Assembly (NCBI GenBank): GCA_018881555.1
Contig: JACAXG010000236.1
Coordinates: 510,084 to 574,083 of the forward strand
Origin: Amblyornis subalaris
Lineage: Eukaryota; Chordata; Aves; Passeriformes; Ptilonorhynchidae
Direction of reading: 5' to 3'
DNA length: 64,000 nucleotides
A program made the translations under genes and the position numbers. Under the pieces are notes generated by a model. It ran no database searches, was not told the DNA's origin, and saw only the letters and a program-made list of their open reading frames with translations. Numbering within the stretch: position 1 is the stretch's first letter; the number at the start of each line of letters is the position of its first letter. Positions 21,450-32,847 of this stretch are shown piece by piece.

Positions 21450-21742
21450 ACAAGGGCATGGAGTGACAGGAGAAGGGGGAATGGATTTAAGCCAAAGGAA
21501 AGGAGATATAAATTGAGGATTTGGAGGAAATTGTTCCCTGGGAGGGTGGGGAGGCCCTGGCACAGGTTGCNCAGAGAAGCTGTGGCTGCCCCTGGATCCC
21601 TGGAAGTGTCCAAGGCCAGGCTGGGTGGAGCTTGGAGCNTCCNGGGCTAGTGGAAGGTGTCCCTGCCCATGGCAGGGGGTAGAACNGAGCTGAGNTTTAA
21701 GGCCTTTTCCAACCCAAACCATTCCATGATTCCACAGCACTG
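21450..21742 (+). mobile_element. CR1 LINE 3'-end fragment, family A
   Basis: Sense orientation. It begins near the GACAGGAGAAGGGGGAATGG block and passes through TTGTTCCCTGGGAGGGTGG, CTGGCACAGGTTGCNCAGAG and CCCTGCCCATGGCAGGG. It ends with the AACCCAAACCATTCCATGAT tail at about 21742. Confidence 0.9.
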
Positions 21743-22471
21743 TGGCTTTCACTGAAAAAAACCCAGAAGACAACAGCTTTAAAACCCGAAAATTTTAGTG
21801 GAAAACCGAAAATCCTGGGTGATTTCCTTTCCCGGCGCTAAGGGGAAATGTTGAAGAAAGTGGAATTTTGCTGCAAAGGAGTGGGAGCTGTTGCTGCTCC
21901 TCAGGCAGCTGGAGCATGAGCTCATAGAGGCAAAATAGAAGTGGAGCCTGTGCTCCGGGGGCGAAGGCGTCTGGGGAACGGGAGCAGATTGTTGCACCGG
22001 GGAGAGGCATTAGGATTCAACAAGTGCAAACTGACAATCACGAGGAAGGAGCGGGGAGGGGGAAGATCAGGTTAATTAGCAGCCCAGAGGAATTGGAGGC
22101 CACAAGCTCAGCAGAACTTTGTGGAGGAATTAATTAAAGGTTTGTTTGGAGCTGAGCTCGACGATAAAGAAAAAAAAATAAAACTCCCCTGTTGCATCCT
22201 GACACTCCGAGCTCGTCCTGGAGCGCTGCCAGGCGCTGGCACAGGCCCTGTTTACACCTCCAGGAGCCCGCGGACAGGAGGGAGAATTAATTGCAGGGAG
22301 GCAGCCGAGGCTGTCAGGGGAAGGGCAGCAGAGCTGCCTCATCCCTGCTCCCTGCCGGGCGGGCAGGATGGGCACCGGGAGCTGCCAGTGGGAGGGAGCA
22401 CGCCAGGATGTGGGATGTGGGATGTGCCAGGCATCACTCGCTGCTGCAGTGCTTGCAGGGGCAGGAATGGG
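21743..22471. other. Intergenic unique sequence
   Basis: No gene recognised. The stretch 22020-22160 is AT-rich with GGTTAATTAGCAG and GGAATTAATTAAAGG homeodomain-like motifs (possible regulatory block, inference only). Confidence 0.4.
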
Positions 22472-22588
22472 GCGACTTTGGCGGCAGGGACAGAGCCAGG
22501 GTGACTTTGGCGGCAGGGACAGAGCCAGGGTGACTTTAGAGGCAGGGAAAGAGCCGCGGTGACTTTGGGGACAGGGCAGGAATGGAGC
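22472..22588. repeat. 29-bp tandem repeat, four copies
   Basis: GTGACTTTGGCGGCAGGGAC recurs with starts at 22472, 22501, 22530 and 22559. The last copy is diverged. Confidence 0.93.
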
Positions 22589-22804
22589 TGCCAAGCACGG
22601 TCCCTGCAGGGCTCCATTCCCTGCTGCCCATGGATAACGCGTTCACCGTGCTGGAAGAACTCCAGGGGCAGGTCCAGGTCTCACAGAAAGGCTGTGCTGG
22701 TGCTGGGCCACCACGAGAATTCCTTCAGGAGGAGCAGTGGGAATGCAGATGCTCTGCTCCAGCAGGGCCAGTCCTCAGGGCAGAGCAAATNNCTGGCTGG
22801 ACTT

Positions 22805-22955
22805 AGATCGGAGAATTCCAGAATGGTTTGGGTTGGAAGGGGCCTTAAAGCTCATCTCATTCTAACCCTGTGCCAGGGCAGGGACACCTTCCACCATCCC
22901 AGGTTGCTCCAAGCCCCGTCCGACCTGGCCTTGGACACTGCCAGGACCTTGAGGG
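22805..22955 (-). mobile_element. CR1 LINE 3'-end fragment, family A
   Basis: Reverse orientation with AGAATGGTTTGGGTTGGAAG, CACCTTCCACCATCCCAGG and CCCCGTCCGACCTGGCC. It ends abruptly after ACTGCCAGGACC. Confidence 0.9.
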
Positions 22956-23275
22956 CTGAATTTTGCTTCTGAGCCGCGGTGAGGTTCAAGGCCCTTTGTG
23001 TGTGGGCTGACTGAAGCAGGACACGGTGACACAAAAGCTGCACTCCAGGGCACTGAAGTCCCTCTCGGCTTGGAGCTGACAGATATAACCATGAAAGGCT
23101 CTGGCAAGGGACCTGACATCATCTCCTGTTTTTAAACATTAATACTGGGCATTACCTAATCCGTGTTAAATGGGTTGGGGAGTGACAACAGGCTCCAGAA
23201 CACGAGTAATCAACACGGAACTGTCACTGAATGGGGACATTTCTGTGGGGATCGCAGGCGAGCGGTGAAGCCTTT

Positions 23276-23361
23276 GTACTTTTCAACTTTTCNATCAATT
23301 ACCTAAAAATAAATGCGAAATTTGCAGATAACACCCAGACTGGCAGGATGGCATGTGCGGA
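23276..23361 (+). mobile_element. Degraded CR1 ORF2 fragment around the reverse-transcriptase FADD box
   Basis: In the + frame from 23276 the translation reads VLFN, an ambiguous residue, INYL, then AKFADNTQTG. This corresponds to the LFN..IN.L and KFADDTKLG motifs of CR1-type reverse transcriptases, in which the second catalytic Asp of F-A-D-D is here Asn. No other part of the element is recognisable around it, so it is an old internal relic and not one of the usual 3'-end fragments. Confidence 0.6.
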
Positions 23362-25301
23362 TAAAAGAGGCAGCTCTGCAGCCTGAGCTCATTCCCGGGA
23401 GCGGGGCTGCTCCATTAAAATGTGTTTTCTCCCCAGCAGAGGGGTGCTGGCTGCTTGGGGCAGGGCCCAGGGAGCCGCTGGAGGCTCCAGCTCGGGCAGG
23501 GAGCGGGGCAAGGTGCTGGGATCCCACCCCAGGGTGCTGGGATTTCACAGCATCAGGACAGGGGAGAGAAGGGCATTTTGGTGCTTTTTTTGGGACTGGT
23601 AGGAAGAAAATTTTCCTTTGATGCTCTGCTTAGTGAGTTCCAAGGAATGTTGGTGCTGTGGGATTAACTGGCATCGTGACTNGTGTTACTGGTGGGCAGT
23701 GTGCTGCTGTCCCCTGCTTTGGATGACTCCCCGTGCTCTCGGGGTGATGCAGCTCCCCTTAGCAGGAATCACAGGGAGGTTCCATCCCCAAATTCCTGCC
23801 AGAGGCCCTGGAGGGGTGATGGGTGCTGGGCTGTGTGACAGGGAATGCTCAGGGTACCCCACGCAGATATGGGATCACTGGAGGTGTTTCCATCGGGCTT
23901 GGGTGCACCAGGACGCCTCTCCCAGATGCCCCCCAGGCACTGGTCCCCACTGGGGTGAAACCTGGAGCCCCCTGTGGGACCCAGCTCTGGTGTCCCTCTG
24001 CATCCCATGGGGCAAAAGAGAAAAGAGTCAAATGTACCCAACCTTTTCCGCTCCTTTTCCCTTCCGAAGGGAATGTGTCAGCTTGGACCCCAGTGGACAT
24101 CAGTGTGGGATCCCTGAGGACCAGCAGGAGCTGGGAATGCTCCAGCCTGAGGGTGCAGATGCAGATGACTCTAAAANGTCCTTTAGTGTGTCACAGAGTC
24201 ATGGAANGGCNTTGGTTCCAAGGGACCTGNCAGAGGCTTTGGGATGATCTGTTTTCCCTCAGCTCTGCTGCATGTAAATCATTTCGGTTTTACANCTGAT
24301 TGGGAACAGCCTTGGCTGAAGTTGTGTCCCAGGGGCCCCTGCAACTCTGTATTTCCAACCTGTCCCTGCTCCGTGCCAGGTCCCAANTGCCCTAGGAGGG
24401 AGCTGAGGTGACATCAGGCACAGCTTGTTCAGCTTTGAGGCCAGAGCTGGACCTTCCTCTGCCTGATCAGCACAGGGATGGAAAGGAAGTGCCATTTCCA
24501 TGGATGCAGGTCTCCAGCACGGGTAGGTGCCTGGAAAAGAAACACNGCAAGTGCTTCTGGAAGGGGAATTTTAGTAGGAACATCACGTTTTGCAGGATCT
24601 GTCCATGCAGCCTTACAAGGAACAGAGGAGGAACAGGGTCTGGCTGCAGCCACCGCCACGAGAGCTGCTCTATCAAACCGGTGTGGGAATCCTTTCCCAG
24701 GCTGTCCAGAGAAAGAGAGGGAGCTGAGGCCGGAGGAGAGGAAGGTGGAGATGCTCTGGGATGCTGGGATGGCTGCAAAGCTCTGCGAGAAGGCTTCTCT
24801 CAGTCATCTGTGCAGAACTAATGACACAGCTAAAGAGGGAGCTGGAATGCTACAGGAATCCTGAGATCAGAGGGGAGATGAGGAGATGTAAACATCTCCA
24901 GTTCCTACAATAGGGGGATTCTTTTTCTGGAAGTGCTGAAGAGAAAAGAAGAATTTTACAGCAGCCCTGGAGCTGATTGGGGGTGAGACAGCAGCCCCGA
25001 GCCTCCTGAGAGAGGGGGATTTATTTAGAAGACAACCACAGGCAAATATGTTCTTTTTTCCTTCCCTTGCTTTTTGATGAGGAATATTGCTGGAATCAGC
25101 TCCGGGGAGGGAGGCTTTGATCATCCTTTCGGAGAGCGAAAAAAGCCGCTTTGAATTCTGCCGCAGAGCAGCTCCCAGGAGGGGCTGTGGGAGGGGTGCT
25201 CAGCCTGGGGCAGAGGCCCCTGGGCGGGTGTGGGACTGTCCCGGGACAGGGACCGACCCCTCTTCCCACCCTGCCCTTCAGACACGTCTGTGGAGCCTGG
25301 A
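23362..25301. other. Intergenic; possible tiny CR1 remnant
   Basis: No gene recognised. The segment 24192-24235 resembles the 3' tail of CR1 in reverse orientation (TCATGGAANGGCNTTGG, CCAAGGGACCT) but is short and carries several Ns. Confidence 0.4.
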
Positions 25302-25590
25302 GAGCACAGGATCACGGAATGGTTTGGGTGGGAAGGGATCTTAAAGCTCAGCTCATCCCACCCCAGCCATGGGCAGGGACACCTTCCACTATCCCAGGCT
25401 GCTCCAAGCCCCNTCCAGCCTGGCCTTGGACACTGCCAGGGATCCAGGGGCAGCCACAGCTTCTCTGGGCAACCTGTGCCAGGGCCTTCCCACACCCACA
25501 GGGAATAATTCCTTCCCAATATCCCATCTAACCCTGCCCTCTGGCACTGGGAAGCCATTCCCTGTGTCCCGTCCCAGGGCAGAGAGGAGC
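25302..25590 (-). mobile_element. CR1 LINE 3'-end fragment, family A
   Basis: Reverse orientation with ACGGAATGGTTTGGGTGGG, CCATGGGCAGGGACACC, GATCCAGGGGCAGCCACAG, CTTCCCAATATCCCATC and GAAGCCATTCCCTGTGTCC. Confidence 0.92.
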
Positions 25591-26522
25591 CACATCCAGC
25601 ACTGCAGGAAAGTAAAAACCCCANTTTGGGTGGGTTTGCCTCGTTTGTCCTGTGCTCAGAAACAAGTGTTTGTTTAGGTGGTGCTAATCGGAGTAGCATG
25701 AAAATATTCCAAAAATAAATCTCTTTTTTTATCCAAGAACCAGTGTTTCTCTGAAGGAAGTTGCTTTCAGGGAGTGACAGTAATTTTCAATTTTTTCTTT
25801 TTCATTCTGTGCTTCTATTTTTAAGCAAAATGTTTGAGAAACAAAACTTGACAAGACTTTCAAAGTGCATTTTGTGGAGTGTGGGGATTTTTCTTCTCAT
25901 TGGCCACCAAAAAACCCATGAGAACAGAGAAAACTCAACTTCTCCCATGTGGATATTGGCTCCCACCTGATAAAGTCAGCTTTTTTTCCCACTAGTCGCT
26001 TTCTCCATAAAATCATGAATACTTAAACCCAAAGCTTCACTTTTTAAACATGAGGAGGTCTCCTTTGCTTGCCCAGGTTTTGAACTGGGCAAAGTTCNGA
26101 TGAGAGGGAAAATCCCAAACTCCACGTGGGAAAATGAAATGTTCCTATGAAAGGAATGGGAAAGAGATTTTTTTTTCCTGAAAATGCTGTAATTGAAAAG
26201 AAAACACAGACCACCTTGGTTTTCTGATCAGTTTCAGTGTTATTATTTCTCTGAGCCATTCCCAAGTTTTTTCTCTGACTCCTAATGGAGACAANCCAAA
26301 GAAAATTTATTCCCAACACATGCACAATGTGGCAAAGAGCTGCAGGTTTCCCGATAGGTCTCCCAGATAACTGCTATGGAATCCTTTCTCTGCAGGAAAA
26401 GCTTGTCCTGGCACCACAGCTTTGGGCATTGAATTGCGTTTATGTCCCCCAGTGGGGCAAAATCCTTGGAAAGGTGGTCTGGGAATAACCCAGGGAGCAG
26501 AGCTGGGCAATGCCAGGGTTTA
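25591..26522. other. AT-rich intergenic sequence
   Basis: Markedly more AT-rich than its surroundings (about 25680-26300), with poly-T tracts. No gene or repeat family recognised. Confidence 0.4.
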
Positions 26523-26886
26523 TCCTGGAAAAAGGAGGCTCAGGGGGGACCTTCTGGCTCTGCACAACTCCCTGATAGGAGGGGGCAGCCGGGGGGGGGG
26601 GGTGTCGGGCTCTGCTCCCAGGGAACAGGGACAGGATGAGAGGAAACGGCCTCAAGCTGTGCCAGGGGAGGTTCGGGTTGGACATCAGGAGGAATTTCCT
26701 CATGGAAGGGGTGGTCAGGCCCTGGAAGGGGCTGCCCAGGGCAGTGGTGGAGTCCCCATCCCCAGAGGTGTCCAAGGAATGAGCGGATGTGGCACCTGGG
26801 GACAGGTTCAGTGGTTGAAGGCTGGACTTTGATGACCTTGGAGGTCTCTTCCAGCCTTTACGACTCCATGATCCTGTGATTCCATT
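26523..26886 (+). mobile_element. CR1 LINE 3'-end fragment, family C
   Basis: Sense orientation. GGAGGCTCAGGGGGGACC, GAGAGGAAACGGCCTCAAGC, GGGTTGGACATCAGGAGG and CAGGGCAGTGGTGGAG correspond to the distal ORF2 of a CR1 subfamily. The tail is TGACCTTGGAGGTCTCTTCC. A G12 run lies inside at about 26592-26602. Family A differs in both coding remnant and tail. Confidence 0.88.
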
Positions 26887-29800
26887 CCCTGTGAGGTTGG
26901 AACCAGCTGGGCTGCGCCACCAACTTCTTCCTCACCTGCCCACGACACCCTTGAGTGGAGCTGATCCCAGAGAAGGGAAGCCAAGGACACGCCAGGGAGC
27001 ACCAGGAATTGCAGCCCCATGGATGCTCTGGGTGCAGCCCCCGCTGATTCCCCCTCTGCCTGCAAACTCAGCCCTTCCACGCTTATCCTCCTGCCTTTCC
27101 CGAATGTCCTCATCCTGCCCGTTCTGCCGGGAACATGCTGTGTCCCCACAGCTCCCAAACCCCCCAGGTCTGCCCTTTGCTGCCGCCTTTGTTCTCCTTT
27201 CATCTCTCCTTTATCATCCCCAGCCAGGCAGAGCTGCCAGCCCGCCAATTAACAGCGGCAATTAAGAGCNGCCGAGGTAGGTGTTTCCCCTCCGAAGGGA
27301 CTTGATGTTTTCCATGCTGAGCCTGAGAGAGATTCCCACCGAGGGAGCTCATTTGTGCTGATTAGGAAACGTTGTCCTTGCTGGGATCCGGCGAGCTCGG
27401 GCTGAAAAGTTGCAAAGTATTAGATAGGTTTGGGGTTTTTTTTTTTACCTGCTGCCAATCCCAAATTCCTGTCAAAATGTGACAGCGCAGAAATTTGAGG
27501 TGAGTGTTGCCCAGTCTGTGCTTTTCAGAGTTTAGAAAATCAGGTAAACGACGAGGAAAACCAGCAGTTCTCCAGTAAAGGCCTCTTTTCCCACATCCAT
27601 TTGAAGGGAATGGTNGTTACTGAAAGGGAGGATATTAGAGCTGTCCACAGGATGCAGCCACTGCTCGGTAAATGGTGCAGCAAAAGGCGTCTGGTGAGCC
27701 TCTCAAACCCTTTAGTGAATGAGAAAACGGCAGAAGCCGGGAAATAATGGGAAAAGATAATCTGGACCCAAATGGAAAAACCCATCTGCAAAAATCTAAT
27801 CAGAGCACCAGTGACACCGAGCATTTCCACTGACTTTTAGCTGGGAATTCAAACACTCCTGGTGTCCAATAATGGCGTTTTATGTCCTGTGCAGAGAGCG
27901 GAATTAACAGGGAAAATACGGATTTGGATAAATAAGGCTGCTTTTCAGCACCTGTGAAATCAGCTCAGGTCTCACCCTGCTCGTTCTCCGAGTGATTTGA
28001 TGTTGAGAGCGAAACAAGAACAGCCTCCGCCGCTGTCCGGGTGCTGATGAGGAGTGATTAATCCAATCCTGGCTGGAACAGCTTCGCAGGCATCCCCAGG
28101 ACAGNGGGATGGATGGGGCACTCCACGGAGACGGGGCCTGTGCGGATAAAACAATGAGGAAATCAGGGAACGTTATTGATGGGGATTATTCCTCCCCTTC
28201 CTCCATCATAACAGTTTTATATCTGCGTAAAAATGAATTCTCGTTGGTAATGCGGTCCTGGGGAGTTGTATTTATTCTGTTTATTGGTGTCAGGGACTGA
28301 TTAGTTTGCATAAATTATTCATGGGGTTAGACATGCTCATGATGCCTTATTTGTGTGGGGAGCGGGAAGTCCTCAGAAAACTTCTTTTCTTTGGGTTTTT
28401 TGGAGAAAGAGCACTTGGAACTCACGGGGAGTGAGGAGAGCCCGGTGTGAATGGCATCACAACGCTAAATTCCCCCGGGCACGGGAGCCATGGGGGTTTG
28501 GGGTATCTTTGCCACGCAGGGCAGAGTTCTGAGGGGGCACCTCGAGGGCCCTCAAAGCAGCAGAGGGCAGGGGAGGAGAAGCTCCCCCTTTAACAAGGCA
28601 NGAAGTTCATCCCTCAGCCTTTAAAGGTGGGGGATTCTGCGCAGACAGAGCATTTAGGGGAGGATTTCACATCTTGCTGGAACATCTGCTCTCCCTGAGC
28701 CATGAAAAGGGCCTGGCTGGCTATTGGTGATCAGCAGGAGATGGGAAAAGATCAGCATAACTGTCCCCTCCGGTGAGGAATCTGTGACAGGGAGCACAAC
28801 CACCCCATTCCCTGGTGTCCCCTGGCAGATGCCGGGCGGGAGGAGCCGTGGNATGAGTGACAAGGAGCTGGGATCGTGCCTTCGGCTGCTGCTCCAGCCG
28901 CGGCTCACCCAGCAGGGCAGGGGCTGCCTCGTGGCAGTGGCCACGGGGTCTCTTGCAAATCAATTATCTTCTCTTTTATAGCATATTATTGTGCTTAAAA
29001 GCATATTTCATCCCTGATGTGATTGGATTATGATTTAATATTTTTCCGCCGTGGTTCTGGTGTCAGGAGCTGGGTTTGCGGGGCTGCTGCCGCTGGAAGG
29101 GGCAGAGCTGCCCTTCCTGCACCCCTTACCCCGGCCCTTCTCCCCTCCCCCTTGCTGTTCCTCCAAAAACCTTCCCCAAAAAGCTGCTCCCCAAAAAGCT
29201 GCTGGTTCGTGGCCTTTTGGCAAGGGGTAATCCAGGAGACCCGGCTNATATGGAGCTTTTGGGAGAGTTCTTGGAAGTGTTGAGGTTTTTTTGTGCCCAC
29301 CTGAGCCCCAGGTGTGCCCCAGCCCGGCCGGACCTTCACCCATCCAACCCCGGGGTGANGCTCCCAGCAAAGCTGCAAAAAGGATTTTGCTGCACAGCCA
29401 GTCTTGCTCTCCCATCTGGAGCAAAGCTGGGAATTCCTCTGGAGTTTGAGCAGCTGCTGGATGGATTTTCTGTGCACAGTGCAAATCTCACACCTGCTCG
29501 GGGCTGTGCTGCACACACTGGTCAGGGTGAGGCTCCCGTGGCTTTATCCCAGGAAAAGAGCAGATCCCTGTGAGCCCCACAGGCACCAGATTGCAGCACC
29601 AGGGGCTGGGTGACGATTTCGAGCTGTCAAGTGGCTCCTTCCTCCTCTGGAATGCTGGGATGCAGTGAGGAGTGGCTGGATGCTCTGCNACTGCTCCTCT
29701 CCATCGGCGAGGGAAGGATGGAGCATCCCAGCAAAAGCTGTGATGGGAAACACAGGGCAGAGCAGGAAAAGGGGTGATGGNAGTGACTGGCAGCTTCTTC

Positions 29801-30044
29801 TCAAGGCACCCAGGAATCACTTAAAACCTTCCTCTCATCGAGGGAGAGGGTAAGGAGTCACTTCCTTCCCCATGGATTCATCCCACGTGGGAAATCTGAG
29901 GTAGCTGGGAGCTGCCCCCNACCCTCTGCTGCTCCAGGGCTGTTTCCAGCCCCAAACCTTTCAANTTCTTCCCAGCTGAGCTGGAGGGAGCTTCAGGAGT
30001 CTCCTGGAGAGATCCAGGTCAGCTGAGCAGGCTCCATCCCTTAC
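26887..30044. other. 3.2 kb of unique intergenic sequence
   Basis: No gene recognised. Two stretches (27240-27430 and 28000-28400) are AT-rich yet keep CpGs and carry homeodomain/POU-like motifs, including TTTGCATAAATTATTCAT at 28305-28322. They are candidates for conserved regulatory DNA, but this is inference. A 17-bp duplication containing CCCCAAAAAGCTGCT lies at about 29173-29206. Confidence 0.4.
28305..28322 (+). promoter_or_regulatory. POU/homeodomain-like composite motif
   Basis: TTTGCATAAATTATTCAT joins a POU-type TGCATAAAT to a homeodomain-type AAATTATT, in a unique AT-rich block. Motif match only. Confidence 0.25.
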
Positions 30045-30412
30045 AGAGCACATGAGGGCACTGGGAATGTTCAGCTGGAGCAGAGACTGAGCTCAGACCT
30101 CACCAGGGACAGCTCCGATCTCNGCTCCCTGGGACAGGGACAGGANCCAGGNACNGNTGGAGCTGNGNCAGGGCAGGGTCAGNCTGGAGAGCAGGGAAAG
30201 GTTCTTCTGTCCCCAGAGGGTGCTGGGCACTGAACAGGCTCCCCAGGGAATGGNCNCGGCCCCAAGGCTGCCAGAGCTCCAGGAGCNTTTGGANANTGCT
30301 NNCAGGGATGCACAGGNTGGGATTGTTNGGGTGTCTGTGCAGGACCAGGGATTGGACTCGNTGNTCCTGGTGGGTTCCAGCTCAGGATATTCCATGATTC
30401 TCTGATTCCACG
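30045..30412 (+). mobile_element. CR1 LINE 3'-end fragment, family B, N-rich
   Basis: Sense orientation. It starts near GGGAATGTTCAGCTGGAGC and passes through CTGTCCCCAGAGGGTGCTGG and AACAGGCTCCCCAGGG to the GGATATTCCATGATTC tail. Nineteen single Ns fall between 30123 and 30364, far above the window's background. The Ns preserve length relative to sister copies, so they mask individual bases. Confidence 0.9.
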
Positions 30413-32669
30413 AACAATGTGCATCCAAACCCACCTGACACAAAGGCCTAAATCCAGGCACAGACAGCACAGATCAGACTTGAGATATGGGAAATGGGAA
30501 AGCCATGACCCCACAAATGACTGGGAGATGAACAGAGATAACAACCTAATGGGAGCTCACTCCGAGATAAGGAAATGGGGCTGGTGAACACGAGCCAGCG
30601 ATTTATTCACAGGGAAATGCCAAGTGCAGAGAAAGAGGTGGTGTGAATCCTGCACACAACAATGGGGAGAGATAAACTGTGCACCTCGAGCTGATATCCA
30701 CATTGTTCCAATGTGTTGTCAAGCTGGAAAAGGGAGACAAAGCCTTGCAAGGCTGAGTCAAGGCTTGGAAGAGCTGAGTGTGACAAACAGAAGGAGCTGC
30801 ATCCCTCAGTTTATTAAAGTGAAGTTTGTGAATAATAGCACGGCATAAAAACCCGCCCAGAGGGTGCAGATTCCCGATAGCAAAACAATGTCTCATTTTG
30901 CAGATAAGCACAGATCAAGATCCAGGGGTAGGAAATTGCAGGCATGGGAGGCTGAGTCTGGGAATGACGCACGGACTCCATTCCTGATAACGTGAGCTCT
31001 TTAAAAAGCTCTGGATCTTTCGTTGGGACCTCTAAAAACGAGACACGCTGTGCACTGTGGGGTCCGGGGTGGAAGGGTTGGATCTTCCATAAAAATTCGG
31101 AGCCCTGGGGCTACACCAAGCCCAAAGCGAGAGATTTCCCAGGCAGCAGCCGGAGGTGGCATCTCAGGAGATTTCGGAAGCGAGTTCCTGAATTACAGCC
31201 CGAGGCAGGGCCACCCACGTGTTCCTGGGTGTTGCCTTGGTGGACCCCAATCCCTCGGTTTGCCCAAGGAAGGAGGGAATTCTGAGCCATAAATTCACAA
31301 TCCAGGCAGAAATAGCAAGGTCGTGCTGTGTCGGATGCTGGGCTGCTTCCCTTCCTCTGAATCCCAAATATTCCCTGCTCGCTGGGTGAGTCCTGCTGCC
31401 AGCTTTCCACAAAACGAGAGGAATCAGCTCCTGATCATGGATATAAAAGTCAAGGGCAAACAAAGATCCAGCTGGAGTCAGCGCCTCCTTCCAAGATGTG
31501 ATTTGGTTCCACAGATTGTTCCTTTCCATGGAGACGGAAATGACCCTGAAACCCCCAAGGGACACGGTGGAAACCACTGGAAATCCAAACAAGAATGCCC
31601 AGTGAAGAGGAGAGCACCCTTTCCATCCATCCTGCCTGGAATCTGCATCCCCATCACCCCATCACCACCGTGCAGGTGNCAGGGCTTGGACAGACACGGA
31701 GCATCCTCTGTGCTCTCTGCACTTGGGAGTCTCCCCAGGGAAAGGAGACATGTGGGATTTACTAGAAAAAAAGATGGAACCTGCAGCTAAAAGCCTTGAA
31801 AAAGGTTTTTCTGTTATTACACTGAACTCACAATGTAATTTCTTCCTATTTTCCAAATTTCTCTGATTTATGGTCACTTGTTGGCTGAAAGAAACAGCAG
31901 CAATGAGCATGGAGCCCTGGAAAAATCCCCAGGATGTCACTAAGAAACTGCAAATATTTAATTATCAACAGCCCAGGGCCAGAACCTGTCATTATTAGAT
32001 CCCCTCTCTAATCAGGCTAATTGGGAACAGCGTTAATGGAGGTGCTGGGCTCGCACTNAGCCTGGGTTGAGGCTGCTCTCCCTTTCCTGGAAACATCAAT
32101 GTGGCTGTGACTGGGGCTGTGCCTGCTTCTCCTTCCCCTTCCCTCACCCCGGCTCTTCCCTGAATCTCCAAACCACCTTCGTTCCGTGAATCGCAGCCCC
32201 AGCCCCNCCTCCCTCCCTGCTCCGGGGAAAGGAGCTCGGGAAATCATTCCCTGGTTTCCGTGAGCCCCAGGAGCAGGGGCTGGCAGCGCTCGGTGTGTGG
32301 TGCTGACAGCTCGGATCTTTCACCTCCTGCTGTTTGCAAATGGGGGCCAAGGCTGCCTCGTCGGATTGTCGGGAGCAGGGATCTGCAAGGAATTNTTTCC
32401 TGGATCTGGCCAGCGATCCAGAAAAAAATAATTGTTTGAGGCCGACCCAAACGCACAACCTTACGGGGATTTTGGTGAAGTGAAACTGCTCCTGTTGGGT
32501 TAAAGTGCCAAATGAAGCATTTGCTCTGGCAGGAGCAGGGTTGGTTGATATCGGGGGAGGTGGTTTTAATCTGATTTATAGGAAAGAGGCAGTTTTAGTC
32601 CCCGGCTGCTCACGGGGCTGGGATGGGAACCCAGAGGCTGGATGGACACAACCCTGAGCTGTGGGGCAA
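30413..32669. other. Intergenic, nothing recognised
   Basis: About 2.3 kb of unique sequence. The stretch 31950-32030 is AT-rich with TTTAATTATCAAC and CTCTAATCAGGCTAATTGGG motifs (homeodomain-like). No gene recognised. Confidence 0.4.
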
Positions 32670-32847
32670 GAGGCACAGAATCGTGGAATGGTTTGGGTGG
32701 GAAGGACCTTAAAGCTCATCCCATTCCACCCCTGCCATGGGCAGGGACACCTTCCACTAGCCCAGGTTGCTCCAAGCCCCATCCAACCCGGCCTTGGGCA
32801 CTTCCAGGGATCCAGGGGTAGCCACAGCTTCTCTGGGCAGCCAGGGA
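32670..32847 (-). mobile_element. CR1 LINE 3'-end fragment, family A
   Basis: Reverse orientation with CGTGGAATGGTTTGGGTGGG, CCTGCCATGGGCAGGGACAC, CCATCCAACCCGGCC and CCACAGCTTCTCTGGGCAG, then an abrupt end. Confidence 0.92.
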
